Shown here: in pieces, positions 24,573 through 34,631 of the stretch
How the letters are laid out: each line of letters begins with the position of its first letter
Position numbering within the stretch: the stretch's first letter is position 1
Source: Kolteria novifilia
GTDB lineage: Bacteria > Planctomycetota > Planctomycetia > Kolteriales > Kolteriaceae
Assembly: GCA_007748055.1 (NCBI GenBank)
Contig: CP036279.1
Span: 496,001-560,000 of the forward strand
DNA length: 64,000 bases
Reading direction: 5' to 3'
Made by a program: the position numbers and the translations under genes
Notes under the pieces: generated by a model
The model's input: the letters and a program-made list of their open reading frames with translations, nothing else
The model's database searches: none
Told to the model about the DNA's origin: nothing

Positions 24573-26530
24573 GCGGGGGAAACGGGGAATTGCCAGCGGG
24601 TTGGGAGGTCGCGGCTCTACCCGATGTCTGCGATGTCATCATGGGACAGTCGCCGCCGTCTTCAACGTACCGCAACGATCCCGATGGACTTCCGTTTTTC
24701 CAAGGGAAGGCCGAGTTTGGCGAACTCCATCCAACGGTGCGCAAATGGTGTGCTGAACCGAATAAGATCGCCGAACCTGATGATATTCTGCTTTCCATCC
24801 GTGCACCGGTTGGCCCCACCAACGTCGCGAATAAACGATGTTGTATTGGTCGAGGATTGGCTGCGCTGCGGCCGACAAAGCTTGTCGACGGTCGTTACGT
24901 TCTTTTCTCTCTCCGACATCTAGAAACAAAGCTAGCCCGCCTCGCAACAGGGACGACGTTCAAGGCGGTCTCAGGACGTGTTCTGTCGACGTTTGAGCTT
25001 TGCATCCCGCCCCTCCCCGAACAACGTCGTATTGTCGCGAAGATCGAGGCGTTGCAGGAGCGGAGCCGGAAGGCTCGGGAAGCGTTGGCGGAGGTGAAGC
25101 CGCTCTTGGAGCAGTTCCGCCAGAGCCTCCTCGCCGCTGCCTTCCGTGGCGATCTCACCGCCGACTGGCGCGAACAAAACCCCGACGTCGAACCCGCCAG
25201 CGCACTCCTCCAACGCATCCGCACCGAACGCCGCCGCCGCTGGGAAGAGGCCGAACTCGCCAAGTACGAAGCCAAAAGCCAAAAGCCTCCCAGGGGCTGG
25301 CAGGACAAGTACAAGGAACCCGAGCCGGTCGACAATTTGGAACTGCCTGAATTGCCGGAGGGTTGGTGCTGGTGCCGTGTTGGTGATCTGATCGAGTCTA
25401 TTGACGCGGGACGAAGCCCCACGGCACTATCGCACCCGGCTAGAAATGGAGAACCCGGTGTCCTAAAAGTCAGCGCAGTGACGTGGCGTGAGTTTGATCC
25501 CACGGCAAACAAAGCGCTAAAGCACGGCGACGAAATTGGTGACACGCCCACACCACGACGAGGTGACCTACTGATCTCCCGCGCGAACACCGTTGAACTG
25601 ATTGGCGCGGTCGTGCTTGTTAAAGCCGACTTTCCAAACCTGATGCTCTCCGACAAGACACTTCGTCTCAATCCAGCATCGGCAGACATACCGCAACAGT
25701 ACATGCTCTACGGGTTGCGGTCGCCATCAGTTCGCGACTCATTTGAAGCAAACGCAACTGGCACAAGCAACTCAATGCGCAATCTTTCACAGGCCAAAAT
25801 CCTCGAAGCAACCATCGCGCTCTCACCACTGGCGGAACAGCATGAAATCGTTCGACGAATGCAGGCACTGATGGGTAGCGAATCTGAGCTGAGATCGGTT
25901 GTACCCACACTGGAAGCATCGCTGACGCATCTCGATCAATCCATTCTCGCGAAAGCTTTCCGAGGGGAACTCGTTCCCCAAGACCCGAACAATGAGCCGG
26001 CGTCGGTCCTCCTCGAACGCATTCGCCAACAACGCGAAGCCACCAGTCCCAAGCGAGGGCGCAAGAAGGTCGATCCCGCCGCACGGGCTACCACGGCTGA
26101 GCAGGCTCAACGTGCGGCATTGCTAGACTTCGTCCAACAGCAACCCGGTCTGGCCGATCATCAATACATCGACGCGACAGTCTTGGCGATGCAATCCGCT
26201 CGCTGCCGCGCGTTGCTCATCGACGAGGACCAGAAGCGATTCGATCGCGTGCTCCCGTCGCTGCCGCCCGAACTGATCGCCGATCCCAACGCCGAACCAT
26301 CGTGGATATCGCTCACCAAGGACTTGCTAGTACGGCGAGCCCTCCGCCGTGAGGATGGCCTCCTTGCCCTCGGCGACTCCTTCGACGAGGTACGCGCGTC
26401 GCTCCCCCGAATCCCGAAAGAGTTCCTCGCTCTCGTTGCCAAGGCGATGAAGCGCTATCGGGAGCATGACCCTCCCAAGCCGAAGAGAAGACAACGGAAG
26501 CAGCAGAAAGAGGACGCCAACACCACCTAG
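24569..26530 (+). CDS. hsdS: Type I specificity subunit with extended C-terminus
   Basis: GTG at 24569 overlaps the hsdM stop. 653 aa, longer than the usual 400-500. It has two target-recognition domains, each followed by a conserved coiled-coil spacer (PPLPEQRRIVAKIEALQERS; LSPLAEQHEIVRRMQALMGS) and the LDQSILAKAFRGELVPQ ending typical of HsdS. After that come about 170 extra residues (from TTAEQAQRAALLDFVQQQPG to a Lys/Arg-rich tail) not part of standard HsdS. The extension may link the complex to the neighbouring ATPase; that is inference. The DNA target cannot be read from sequence. Confidence 0.9.
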   Translation: MSGGNGELPAGWEVAALPDVCDVIMGQSPPSSTYRNDPDGLPFFQGKAEFGELHPTVRKWCAEPNKIAEPDDILLSIRAPVGPTNVANKRCCIGRGLAALRPTKLVDGRYVLFSLRHLETKLARLATGTTFKAVSGRVLSTFELCIPPLPEQRRIVAKIEALQERSRKAREALAEVKPLLEQFRQSLLAAAFRGDLTADWREQNPDVEPASALLQRIRTERRRRWEEAELAKYEAKSQKPPRGWQDKYKEPEPVDNLELPELPEGWCWCRVGDLIESIDAGRSPTALSHPARNGEPGVLKVSAVTWREFDPTANKALKHGDEIGDTPTPRRGDLLISRANTVELIGAVVLVKADFPNLMLSDKTLRLNPASADIPQQYMLYGLRSPSVRDSFEANATGTSNSMRNLSQAKILEATIALSPLAEQHEIVRRMQALMGSESELRSVVPTLEASLTHLDQSILAKAFRGELVPQDPNNEPASVLLERIRQQREATSPKRGRKKVDPAARATTAEQAQRAALLDFVQQQPGLADHQYIDATVLAMQSARCRALLIDEDQKRFDRVLPSLPPELIADPNAEPSWISLTKDLLVRRALRREDGLLALGDSFDEVRASLPRIPKEFLALVAKAMKRYREHDPPKPKRRQRKQQKEDANTT

Positions 26531-26541
26531 GGACGCTCGCG

Positions 26542-28572
26542 ATGTCGATCCTCGAACAAGCCGATCCGAGCCAGAGGAGGTCCGAACCATTGGTTTGGAT
26601 CGCAAAGATCGCGTTGTTCAAGTCGCTGAACCCACCGATCCCGATCCGCGAGCCAATTACCTTCACCACCGGGCTCAACATCGTCTGGGGCATCGAAGAC
26701 GAATCGCAAGACGACCATTTCGAGCCCGGCCACGGCGTCGGCAAGACCACCCTCTGCCGCCTGATCCGCTACTGCCTCGGCGAACCGAACTACGGTCAGG
26801 CCTACGCGTCCAAGGAGATCCAGCACACGTTCCCCGAGGGATACGTCGCCGCCGAGGTCCACATCCAAGGCAAGCGTTGGGCCGTCCTCCGCCCGTTTAC
26901 CAAGACCCGCGCCGACGCCGCCCAACAAGACATCAGCATCGAGGACCTGCTCGAACATCCTCCGCCACGAGCGAGCTTTCACGAGTATCTCGATCATCTC
27001 TCATCAACGTGCCTATCGGGATTGCGTACCGACTCGGTCCTGATGAATGGGGACTCGATCGAGTGGCATCATGCCCTGGCGATGTGTGCCCGCGACCAGG
27101 AGGCCCGTTATCAAAGCATGTGGCAATGGCGTTCGCCACGTAGTGATTCGGGCACGCCGAAGATCCAGAAGGACGATGCGTTCCTGATCCTACGGTCGGT
27201 GCTCGGGCTCCTTCCCGATGAAGAGACCTCGCTTCAGCGGGACCTCGATCGGATGAGTCGCGAACACGCGAAGGTTGAGAGCACCATCGCCGAGCGACGA
27301 CGCGAACCCGAGTACTGGACGCGTCATCACCGACGGGCGCTGCGGCAGGATTTCGACATTTCCGATGCACTCGACGCATCGCTCGATCCGGACGACATGA
27401 TCGGGCTCCCGGCCCTCGTCGGGAACCGCATCGCCCAGCTCGAAGCCGAACAAGCCAAACGCCGTCGAGCCCTAGCCGACCTGGACCGCACGATCGAGCT
27501 TCGTGCCGCGGCGCTCGGTGAGCCAAGCGAAATGTACAACCAGACAAAGGCAGCGGCGGACATCAATGAGTCGGGGACCGCCGTACTCCTAAAGTCCCTC
27601 AACGAGCTTCGCGAACTCAAGAAGCAGATCAACGAGCTAGAGGAAATGCTGTGCAAGTACGGCAACGTGCCCATTGGTGAGTGCACGCACACTAGGGATC
27701 ACCTGACAACGATTGATGAGGAGATTTCCACCAAGTCGTCAGAGTATCTTCCCACGGCCGCCGACCGAGACCAGTCGCTTGCGGACCTCCGAGCCCGCGA
27801 GAAGCGCCTGGAGTCGCAGCTCGCGAAATCGCGCATGCAGTTGGATGACCTCAACGACCAGCGGCGAGACCTCGATGACGAGCGACGAAACACCGATCGC
27901 CAGATTGCCGAGATCCGGAAGACGCTCCGTCAGCTCGCCTACTGGGACGGACTCCAATCGGGGACGGAGCCGGACGCCCAACTTACCAGCCTCCAGAAAA
28001 CGAAGACGACGCTTGAGTCCGACCTGGAGGATGCCAAGCAGCGGCTGAAGGAGTTGCTCGCCTCTCAGAACACCGCCTTGACCGGCTTACGAGACGTGTA
28101 CGACGCGCTCGTTCGCGAGGTTCTCTCCCCGGACTTCCATGGACGAATTGCGCTCACGTCGTCGGGGCTAAGCTTCCGGATCTTTCGGGGCGAGAATCTC
28201 TCGGGAGAAGCCTTCGAGACTCTCTCGATCCTGATGGCCGACGTCGCGGTCCTCGTCATGGGAGCGATGGGAACGGCGGCCCATCCCGGCCTGCTCCTCC
28301 ACGACAGCCCACGTGAAGCCGACCTCGGCGGGCACATCTATCGCCGACTCCTGGCGTGCGTCGCCTCGCTTTCCAAGGAGCTAGGCGGTAACCATACCGT
28401 CCCCTTCCAATACATCGTCACGACGACCACCGCACCGCCGCTCGGCCTGCGATCCAAACGCACTCTCAGGCTAAAACTCGGCGGCGCCGAAGGCTTGCTG
28501 TTCGGGAGGCAGTTGCACGCGGATCATGCGACGACCGAACCGGCGATTCTGTTTGAGGAGCAAGAGCCGTGA
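26542..28572 (+). CDS. YydD/DUF2326-like coiled-coil ATPase
   Basis: ATG at 26542, 11 bp after hsdS. A 676-aa SMC/RecN-like protein: Walker A GHGVGKTTLC at about 63-70, a long coiled-coil middle (about 280-540, e.g. LRAREKRLESQLAKSRMQLD), and a C-terminal part with the ABC-type end (FETLSILMADVAVLVM and LLLHDSPREADLGGHI, where the DSP segment takes the Walker B place). This organisation fits the YydD/DUF2326 ATPases found next to defence genes. It is encoded in the same operon as hsdRMS, suggesting an accessory or second defence function, perhaps sensing DNA ends. Confidence 0.72.
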   Translation: MSILEQADPSQRRSEPLVWIAKIALFKSLNPPIPIREPITFTTGLNIVWGIEDESQDDHFEPGHGVGKTTLCRLIRYCLGEPNYGQAYASKEIQHTFPEGYVAAEVHIQGKRWAVLRPFTKTRADAAQQDISIEDLLEHPPPRASFHEYLDHLSSTCLSGLRTDSVLMNGDSIEWHHALAMCARDQEARYQSMWQWRSPRSDSGTPKIQKDDAFLILRSVLGLLPDEETSLQRDLDRMSREHAKVESTIAERRREPEYWTRHHRRALRQDFDISDALDASLDPDDMIGLPALVGNRIAQLEAEQAKRRRALADLDRTIELRAAALGEPSEMYNQTKAAADINESGTAVLLKSLNELRELKKQINELEEMLCKYGNVPIGECTHTRDHLTTIDEEISTKSSEYLPTAADRDQSLADLRAREKRLESQLAKSRMQLDDLNDQRRDLDDERRNTDRQIAEIRKTLRQLAYWDGLQSGTEPDAQLTSLQKTKTTLESDLEDAKQRLKELLASQNTALTGLRDVYDALVREVLSPDFHGRIALTSSGLSFRIFRGENLSGEAFETLSILMADVAVLVMGAMGTAAHPGLLLHDSPREADLGGHIYRRLLACVASLSKELGGNHTVPFQYIVTTTTAPPLGLRSKRTLRLKLGGAEGLLFGRQLHADHATTEPAILFEEQEP

Positions 28573-28757
28573 CGTCGCAATACGAAACGTGTGCATCATG
28601 CGTGTCTTCACGGTGACCGTGGAGTTCTCAGCGTCGCGGTGCAGCGATGCTTGTTGAATTGAGAACGCGACATCAATTGGAAGCCCAAAGGCCAGAAGAG
28701 TGAGCGACAAGTGGGACAGTCTGACGGCCAATCGACGAGTTGTTAGGAGCATTTTCC

Positions 28758-31190
28758 GTGACCCTCGCTAAGGATCAGATTGAGATTGGAAGACAGCGAA
28801 TTCAGCAGGTCTTCAACTACCTCAAAGCGCTAAACGAGCATCGAAATCCCGTTACCAAACAGGTCCGGGATCAAAAGTGGTTGCTCTGGATGGACACACT
28901 GCCTGATCATCCGTCGATCATGATTGGCCAGATGGCGGATCACTCCGAGTCCAACGAGGAGGAGACGACTGAGAAGAGCGACGATTTCGTTCTTCGCGTT
29001 CGTCGACCTCAACTAACGCGTTCACCTGATCCGCCCGAAGAGTTGCGTTCCTGGCTCTTGAGCGGCTGGGAGAACCCCGACGAAACACAGATCCGCCACC
29101 AAGAGTCGAGAAACGAAAGTGATGAGCATGGCGAGACTATCGTCACGAGATTCGAGAACGATCCCCGCCGCCTTGAACTGCTCGCCGAATGGCGCACGCG
29201 ACGCGAGGAATGGAGAAAGAACGAGCTTCCGGCTCGGATGAGCCTGAAGGTATTTGACAAGCTCTATGATCTGCACGGTCGCATGGAACGCGAAGGCGAA
29301 CGGCTCGATTTCGCAATCGGCGATGGGATCCTAAGTTGGCAACAACGAGAAGGCGATATCTTCCACCCTGTCCTGATCCAGCGGGTCCAGCTTGAGTTCA
29401 ACGCGACCATCCCCGAGTTCACGATCACCTATACAAGTGATGCGACGGAGCTGTATACGTCGCTATTCCAATCCATAGCCGACGTCGACCCTCAGAACCT
29501 CGCCAACTGTCGTCGCGAACTCGAACAATCGCACGTTCATCCGCTCAGTGCGGATGCGTCGGCGTTTCTCAAACGTTTCTCCATCACCCTCTCCTCTCAC
29601 GGAAACCTTCTCGAACATGCCCGTCCACCGATAGGCAGCGAACACCCCACCATCGGTCGTTCTCCAGTCCTGCTTCTGAGAACCCGTACGCTGGGGTTCA
29701 GTACGGCGATCGAAAGAGTTCTTGAGTCGATCGCAAACCGTTCGAGCTTCAGCGCCGGACTCATGAGGATCGTTGGCGTCGAGGCGGCTCCGCCATGCGA
29801 TAGCGAGGCGTCCGCGCCCTCCCCGTCGCGTCGAGGGATTGTTTCGGACGTTGACATCTTCTTCGGAAAGGCGTCGAACCCGGAACAGACGCAGATCGCC
29901 CGCATGCTAGCGAAACACAGTTCCGTCCTTGTACAAGGCCCGCCCGGAACGGGAAAGAGCCACACCATCGGGAATCTCATCGGTCACTTGCTCGCGCAGG
30001 GTAAGAGTGTCTTGGTCACGAGCCAAACGACCAAGGCGCTCAGCGTGCTTCGCGATCACGTGGTCGAAGAACTTCGCCCGCTCTGCGTGAGCGTACTCGA
30101 CAGCGACATGAACAGCCGTCAGCAGCTTGAGGATTCCGTATCAGCGATCAGCCATCGTTTAAGCGATGACGACGCCGAACGACTGAAGAGAGAGTCTAGC
30201 CAGCTAGACGAGTTGCGTCGCGAAACGATCCGGCGACTCGATGCTCTCCAAGACGAGATCCAGAGAGCACTTGCCAACGAGTACCGAGATGTCGTTTTTG
30301 CCGGCCAGTCCTTCTCCCCATCCGAGGCCGCGAAGAAAGTGGCCGCAGGTGTCGGGCAGCACGACTGGATACCCGGACCAATCGAAAGTGGCGATCCACT
30401 CTCCCTCTCTCCCGATGAGATCGCGGAGCTCTACGCGACGAACGCGACGTCGACGGTTGAGGATTGCCGTCTCGTCGACGAGGAGCTACCCAATGTCGAC
30501 GATCTGCTCACACCCGAAGAGTTTCACGAGAAGCTGACGGAACAAGACTCGCTGCATGATCACGCAAGCGAGGACTTTCTCGCCTATTGGAACAACAAGA
30601 GGTTCACGACCGAGCACCGAAAGGAACTCGACGATCTAGTTGAGGGGTTTCGACGAGCGGTGGGCTCCATCGTTGAGATGGAGTCTTGGAGACTGGCGGC
30701 GGTCTACGCCGGACACTCGGGGCCCAACGAAGTTGCACCTTGGGACCAATTGGTAGAAGCCATCGACAAAGCCCAAGAGGCTTCGTCGAAAGCACAGCTC
30801 GATCTGGTCCAGTACTCTCCACAGTACGCGGAAGACGTCCCTCTTGAGGAACAGCTTGAGGTCGCGAGGTCGGTCCAGTCGCTACTGGCGAAGAGAAAAC
30901 GCCTTGGGTGGTTGACGCGCTGGACGCATTCATCGTGGATGAACTTGATCGACCAATGGAAAGTACGCGGCCGACGGCCGGGGACGGTCGATGAATTCCA
31001 AGCAATCGAGAACGCCCTATGCCTCGGGGTGGCGAGAGAGGAGTTGAAGAGACTTTGGGATATTCTCGTTTCTAGTCGTGGCGAGATGTCGTCCGAGCAA
31101 CTTGGTGAGCGGATCGAACACGCGTGCACCCAGTATTCCGACCGAATCCGAGGCGCGACAAGCTGGTGGAGCGGCAAATGGATGCCGTAG
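28758..31190 (+). CDS. Large SF1 helicase-nuclease, N-terminal part up to in-frame TAG
   Basis: GTG at 28758 follows AGGAG by eight bases. The first 390 residues are a domain seen on defence-type DNA2/Upf1-like helicases; Walker A GPPGTGKSHTIGN is at 394-401, followed by the motif Ia region SVLVTSQTTKALSVL. After a long helical insert the frame meets TAG at 31188-31190 (codon 811) and continues without shift in the next entry, which holds Walker B and the other helicase motifs. Neither half alone could be a working helicase. Either the gene carries a nonsense mutation or the amber codon is read through. It is separated from the YydD-like gene by 185 bp. Confidence 0.8.
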   Translation: MTLAKDQIEIGRQRIQQVFNYLKALNEHRNPVTKQVRDQKWLLWMDTLPDHPSIMIGQMADHSESNEEETTEKSDDFVLRVRRPQLTRSPDPPEELRSWLLSGWENPDETQIRHQESRNESDEHGETIVTRFENDPRRLELLAEWRTRREEWRKNELPARMSLKVFDKLYDLHGRMEREGERLDFAIGDGILSWQQREGDIFHPVLIQRVQLEFNATIPEFTITYTSDATELYTSLFQSIADVDPQNLANCRRELEQSHVHPLSADASAFLKRFSITLSSHGNLLEHARPPIGSEHPTIGRSPVLLLRTRTLGFSTAIERVLESIANRSSFSAGLMRIVGVEAAPPCDSEASAPSPSRRGIVSDVDIFFGKASNPEQTQIARMLAKHSSVLVQGPPGTGKSHTIGNLIGHLLAQGKSVLVTSQTTKALSVLRDHVVEELRPLCVSVLDSDMNSRQQLEDSVSAISHRLSDDDAERLKRESSQLDELRRETIRRLDALQDEIQRALANEYRDVVFAGQSFSPSEAAKKVAAGVGQHDWIPGPIESGDPLSLSPDEIAELYATNATSTVEDCRLVDEELPNVDDLLTPEEFHEKLTEQDSLHDHASEDFLAYWNNKRFTTEHRKELDDLVEGFRRAVGSIVEMESWRLAAVYAGHSGPNEVAPWDQLVEAIDKAQEASSKAQLDLVQYSPQYAEDVPLEEQLEVARSVQSLLAKRKRLGWLTRWTHSSWMNLIDQWKVRGRRPGTVDEFQAIENALCLGVAREELKRLWDILVSSRGEMSSEQLGERIEHACTQYSDRIRGATSWWSGKWMP

Positions 31191-33872
31191 GTGGAGCGTC
31201 TGCGGCGGCTCGGATTCGACTGGGAACGATTCGTCGCCGAGTTGCCTCTGAACCCCAGCGAGTTCGGTCGGATGATGAGAATTGTCGACGGCGTCGATAG
31301 CTTTCTCATCACAAATCTCACCGCCACGTCAACTCGTATTCGCCACGCATCGTTGGAGAGGAAGCTTCGCAAGTGTGCCGAAGCCGCAAGCATGTCGACG
31401 CGTCACGAAGCAAAGGAGCTGATTGCAGCGATCACGAATAGAAACGCCAACCGATACCGAGACGCCTACGCCGCAATCCGCGCTTCGAGTGAACGGCAGA
31501 CGCACGCGCGCCGCCGCCGGGACCTTCTCCGACAGCTCCAGCGATCCGCCGCGACGTGGGCTTCTTGTATTGAGCACAGGAAGGACCTCCACGGCCATGA
31601 TCAGCCGCAGGGTGATCCTTGCGCTGCTTGGGAGTGGCGGCAGCTTCATGATGAGCTAACGCGTCGAGCACAAACCGACATTGAGGACCTTCAAGGAAAG
31701 AGCGAGTGGCTTCGTCGCAGTCTCGCCGACACGACGGTCCAGCTCATCGAGTGTCGGGCATGGTCGTCTCAGATCAGACGAACCAAACTTCGCCAACGCC
31801 AGGCGCTGACCGGTTGGCTGGATACCGTACGTCGGATTGGGCGTGGAACGGGCAAGAACGCCCCCCGGCTTCGGCGCGAGGCGAACCGCATGATGACAGA
31901 CTGCCGCGATGCTGTCCCTGTATGGATCATGCCACTAGCTCGGCTGGTCGAACACTTCAACCCTACGACGACGCAATTCGACGTCGTCATCATTGACGAG
32001 GCGAGCCAATGCGACGTGATGGCACTCATCCCTCTAACTCTCGCGAAACAACTGGTCGTCGTCGGTGACCACGAGCAAGTAAGCCCTTTGGCGGTCGGCC
32101 AGAAGGACGACATCGTCAACAATCTGATTCGCGAGTACATGTCGGGCATCCAGAACAGCCATCTCTACGATGGTAGGATGTCAGTCTACGATCTCGCCCG
32201 CCAATCGTTCGGAGGTACGATCCGCCTACGCGAACACTTTCGGTGCGTGGCGGACATCATTCAGTTCAGCAACCACCTCTCCTACAACGGCGAAATAAGA
32301 CCTCTTCGCGATGACGCAAGCGTTCGTCTTCGGCCATCCGTGGTTCCTTTTCGCGTCGAGGGCGCCAGTCGGTCGGGAAAGGTGAACCACGAAGAAGCCA
32401 AGGCGGTCGCTTCACTGATCGTCGCGATGACCAGAGATCCAGACTATGCGGATCAAACGATTGGAGTGGTCTCCCTTGTAGGTGAAGATCAAGCAAAGGA
32501 GATTGACCAACTCGTGAGACAGTCGCTACCAGCGGAGACGGTCCGCACTCGGCGCATCGCTTGTGGAAACTCGGCACAGTTTCAAGGAGATGAGCGGGAC
32601 ATCATGCTCTTGTCGGTCGTGGATGTTCCCCAAGGGGGTCCGTTGAGGATGACCGACACGCCCACGTATCGACAACGATTGAATGTCGCTGCCAGTCGGG
32701 CTCGAAACCAACTGTGGGTAGTCTACTCGGTGAACCCCGAAATCGACTTGAAGCCAGGAGACCTACGACGCAGGTTGATCGAACATGCCCTCGATCCAAG
32801 TGCGCTGACAAGGGAATTGGATCGTGTGGAAGCGCTCGCCGAATCTCCCTTCGAACAGGCGGTGATTCAACGACTCGTTCAGGCTGGATACAAGGTCATT
32901 CCCCAATGGAAAGTGGGTTTCTATCGAATCGATATCGTCGTCGAAGGCGAGAATGGACGATTGGCAGTCGAGTGCGATGGCGACAGGTTTCATCCAATCG
33001 AGAAAATCCCCGAGGACATGGCGAGACAAGCGACGCTCGAACGTCTTGGATGGCGATTTCATCGGATACGAGGATCCGAGTATTACAGAAGCCCAGAAGA
33101 GACGATCCAACGACTGAAAACCAAGCTGACGACGCTCGGCATTGAACCCCGGAGCGATGGGCCAGCAAGCGACGACACGGTTCAAGACACATCGAGCGAG
33201 ACAGTTGATCGAGTCATTCGCTCTTCCGCTGCGATCAGGCAACAGTGGTCGGCGAAGGAGGGACTCGGCGAGGAAGCGGATTTTGGAGATGATGAATCGG
33301 TCGATGACGATGTCGAGGCCCCTTCGCGGAGCGATGTTGCAGATCACGGAGAAGAGAAGACGCGGATTGCCGGTCGAGGTCTTGAAGTCGAGGGGGATGT
33401 CCATTTCGCTGACACCTCTTCCATAAATGAAGATGATATCGCCGAGGACGCACCAAGGTTGTCTGTCTTCCGTGGAGAAGATTCACAAGGTAGCAACTCC
33501 GAACCACAGTCATCAAAGGATCTCGATTCGCCTGGAATAAAGCCGAAGGTTGGTGGTTCCGGCGAGGCGTCCACAGTTCGGCATCGGCCGGTGACGGACA
33601 GTACGGGAACGAGAACAGTTGATGGGGCGGCAGCCGGTTCATTGGACATCGACGCGACCACGTGGTTCGCTCTTGCCAAATGGGCGAAGGACCATGATCA
33701 CCTTACCCCATGGGATCGCAGATTCGCCTATTCTCAAGGAGTTCGTATTGGGAGAGGAAACGCACCTTCCGATAAGCAAGAGCGTGAATGCCAACGAATC
33801 CTCTTCGAAGCGTCGACACTCGGTTTCGACCTCGCGAGCGACGCTTCCCGCGAACCATTGAAAGGAACGTGA
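31191..33872 (+). CDS. Large SF1 helicase-nuclease, C-terminal part after in-frame TAG
   Basis: Same frame as the preceding entry; a GTG follows the TAG directly but lacks a ribosome-binding site. Helicase motifs: Walker B FDVVIIDEASQCD (codon 1080 of the joined gene), motif III KQLVVVGDHEQVSPL, motif IV-V region RLREHFRC, and NVAASRARNQLWVVYS near the end of the motor. A Vsr-like/MTES_1575-type nuclease follows (SPFEQAVIQRLVQAGYKVIP, then LAVECDGDRFHP and GWRFHRIRGSEYY). An acidic linker of about 200 residues leads to a conserved tail (FALAKWAKDHDHLTPWDRRF). Helicase plus nuclease fusions of this sort are common in defence islands. Stop overlaps the next start. Confidence 0.8.
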   Translation: MERLRRLGFDWERFVAELPLNPSEFGRMMRIVDGVDSFLITNLTATSTRIRHASLERKLRKCAEAASMSTRHEAKELIAAITNRNANRYRDAYAAIRASSERQTHARRRRDLLRQLQRSAATWASCIEHRKDLHGHDQPQGDPCAAWEWRQLHDELTRRAQTDIEDLQGKSEWLRRSLADTTVQLIECRAWSSQIRRTKLRQRQALTGWLDTVRRIGRGTGKNAPRLRREANRMMTDCRDAVPVWIMPLARLVEHFNPTTTQFDVVIIDEASQCDVMALIPLTLAKQLVVVGDHEQVSPLAVGQKDDIVNNLIREYMSGIQNSHLYDGRMSVYDLARQSFGGTIRLREHFRCVADIIQFSNHLSYNGEIRPLRDDASVRLRPSVVPFRVEGASRSGKVNHEEAKAVASLIVAMTRDPDYADQTIGVVSLVGEDQAKEIDQLVRQSLPAETVRTRRIACGNSAQFQGDERDIMLLSVVDVPQGGPLRMTDTPTYRQRLNVAASRARNQLWVVYSVNPEIDLKPGDLRRRLIEHALDPSALTRELDRVEALAESPFEQAVIQRLVQAGYKVIPQWKVGFYRIDIVVEGENGRLAVECDGDRFHPIEKIPEDMARQATLERLGWRFHRIRGSEYYRSPEETIQRLKTKLTTLGIEPRSDGPASDDTVQDTSSETVDRVIRSSAAIRQQWSAKEGLGEEADFGDDESVDDDVEAPSRSDVADHGEEKTRIAGRGLEVEGDVHFADTSSINEDDIAEDAPRLSVFRGEDSQGSNSEPQSSKDLDSPGIKPKVGGSGEASTVRHRPVTDSTGTRTVDGAAAGSLDIDATTWFALAKWAKDHDHLTPWDRRFAYSQGVRIGRGNAPSDKQERECQRILFEASTLGFDLASDASREPLKGT

Positions 33873-34179
33873 ACGGCACACCAAGACGGTATCGAATTGT
33901 CACGACGAGAGGTCTCCCGCCTAGCCGCGATTTGGTGTCCGAAATGACTCTGGATGGTGGGGCCACTTTGAGAGTTCGCCACTGTTCATCAAACGACAGT
34001 CCTCATCGTAGTGTGATCGCATTCGATCTTCTTTCCTACGAAAAGCATCCTCTTTTCGGCGATTCCCTGCACGGACTGGGACTCCACGTCGAAGACGCTC
34101 TCTCCGGGCAAGCATGCGAAGTTCAAAACGCCTGGTCAGCTTTTCCGCGCCCTTTCCCCACCCAAGGTGGTCAACTGGT
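33869..34179 (+). pseudogene. Gene coupled to the helicase, truncated by IS110 debris
   Basis: GTG at 33869 overlaps the helicase stop (GTGA) and has AAAGGA upstream, so it was co-translated. About 103 residues remain (RRYRIVTTRGLPPSRDLVSE, RSVIAFDLLSYEKHPLFGDS) before the IS110 fragment begins at 34180, which adds a few foreign codons and a stop. The sequence is protein-like, but I recognise no family. It was probably a further component of the restriction/helicase defence operon. Confidence 0.55.
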
Positions 34180-34631
34180 ATGGGGCTAACTCCAAGAAGA
34201 GATTGATGGTTTTCGCCCGATTGCTGTGACGTGGGACTGGTAATCCTGTCCTTCGATGGAGGTCATCGGCGATGACGAGCACCAGGCGACCACGGCGTCG
34301 CGGGACGAAACGGCAAGCGCACATCCATAAGCCCAGCGGGGTGCTGTACGATCGCGTCCGGAGCGTCGGGCCTGAACACTTCGGGATCGTGGCGGTCGAT
34401 TGCGCCAAGGCACGCAGCAAGTGGATGCTGACCGACTTCAACGGTCAAGTCCTCTTGGAACCGCGTGAGGTGGCCCACACCCGTGGCGATCTCGCGGCGG
34501 CCGCTTCGCTGCTGCGCGATCCCCGCGTCCAACGCCGGCTGGGCGATCTGCTGGTCGCCATCGAACGGACCGGCGATTACCATCTGCCGGTCCTGCGCGC
34601 CTTCCGCAACGAGGGGTTTGAAACCCGCTTG
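34180..34631 (+). mobile_element. IS110-family fragment, copy 1
   Basis: 452 bp identical to 37147-37598. It contains a leader and, from ATG 34272, about 120 codons of an IS110 transposase N-terminus (FGIVAVDCAKARSKWMLTDF, with the first catalytic Asp; VAIERTGDYHLPVLRAFRNE). It is cut off at Gly-Phe-Glu-Thr-Arg-Leu by the left end of an IS21 element. The rest of the transposase is absent, so it is inactive. Confidence 0.85.
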
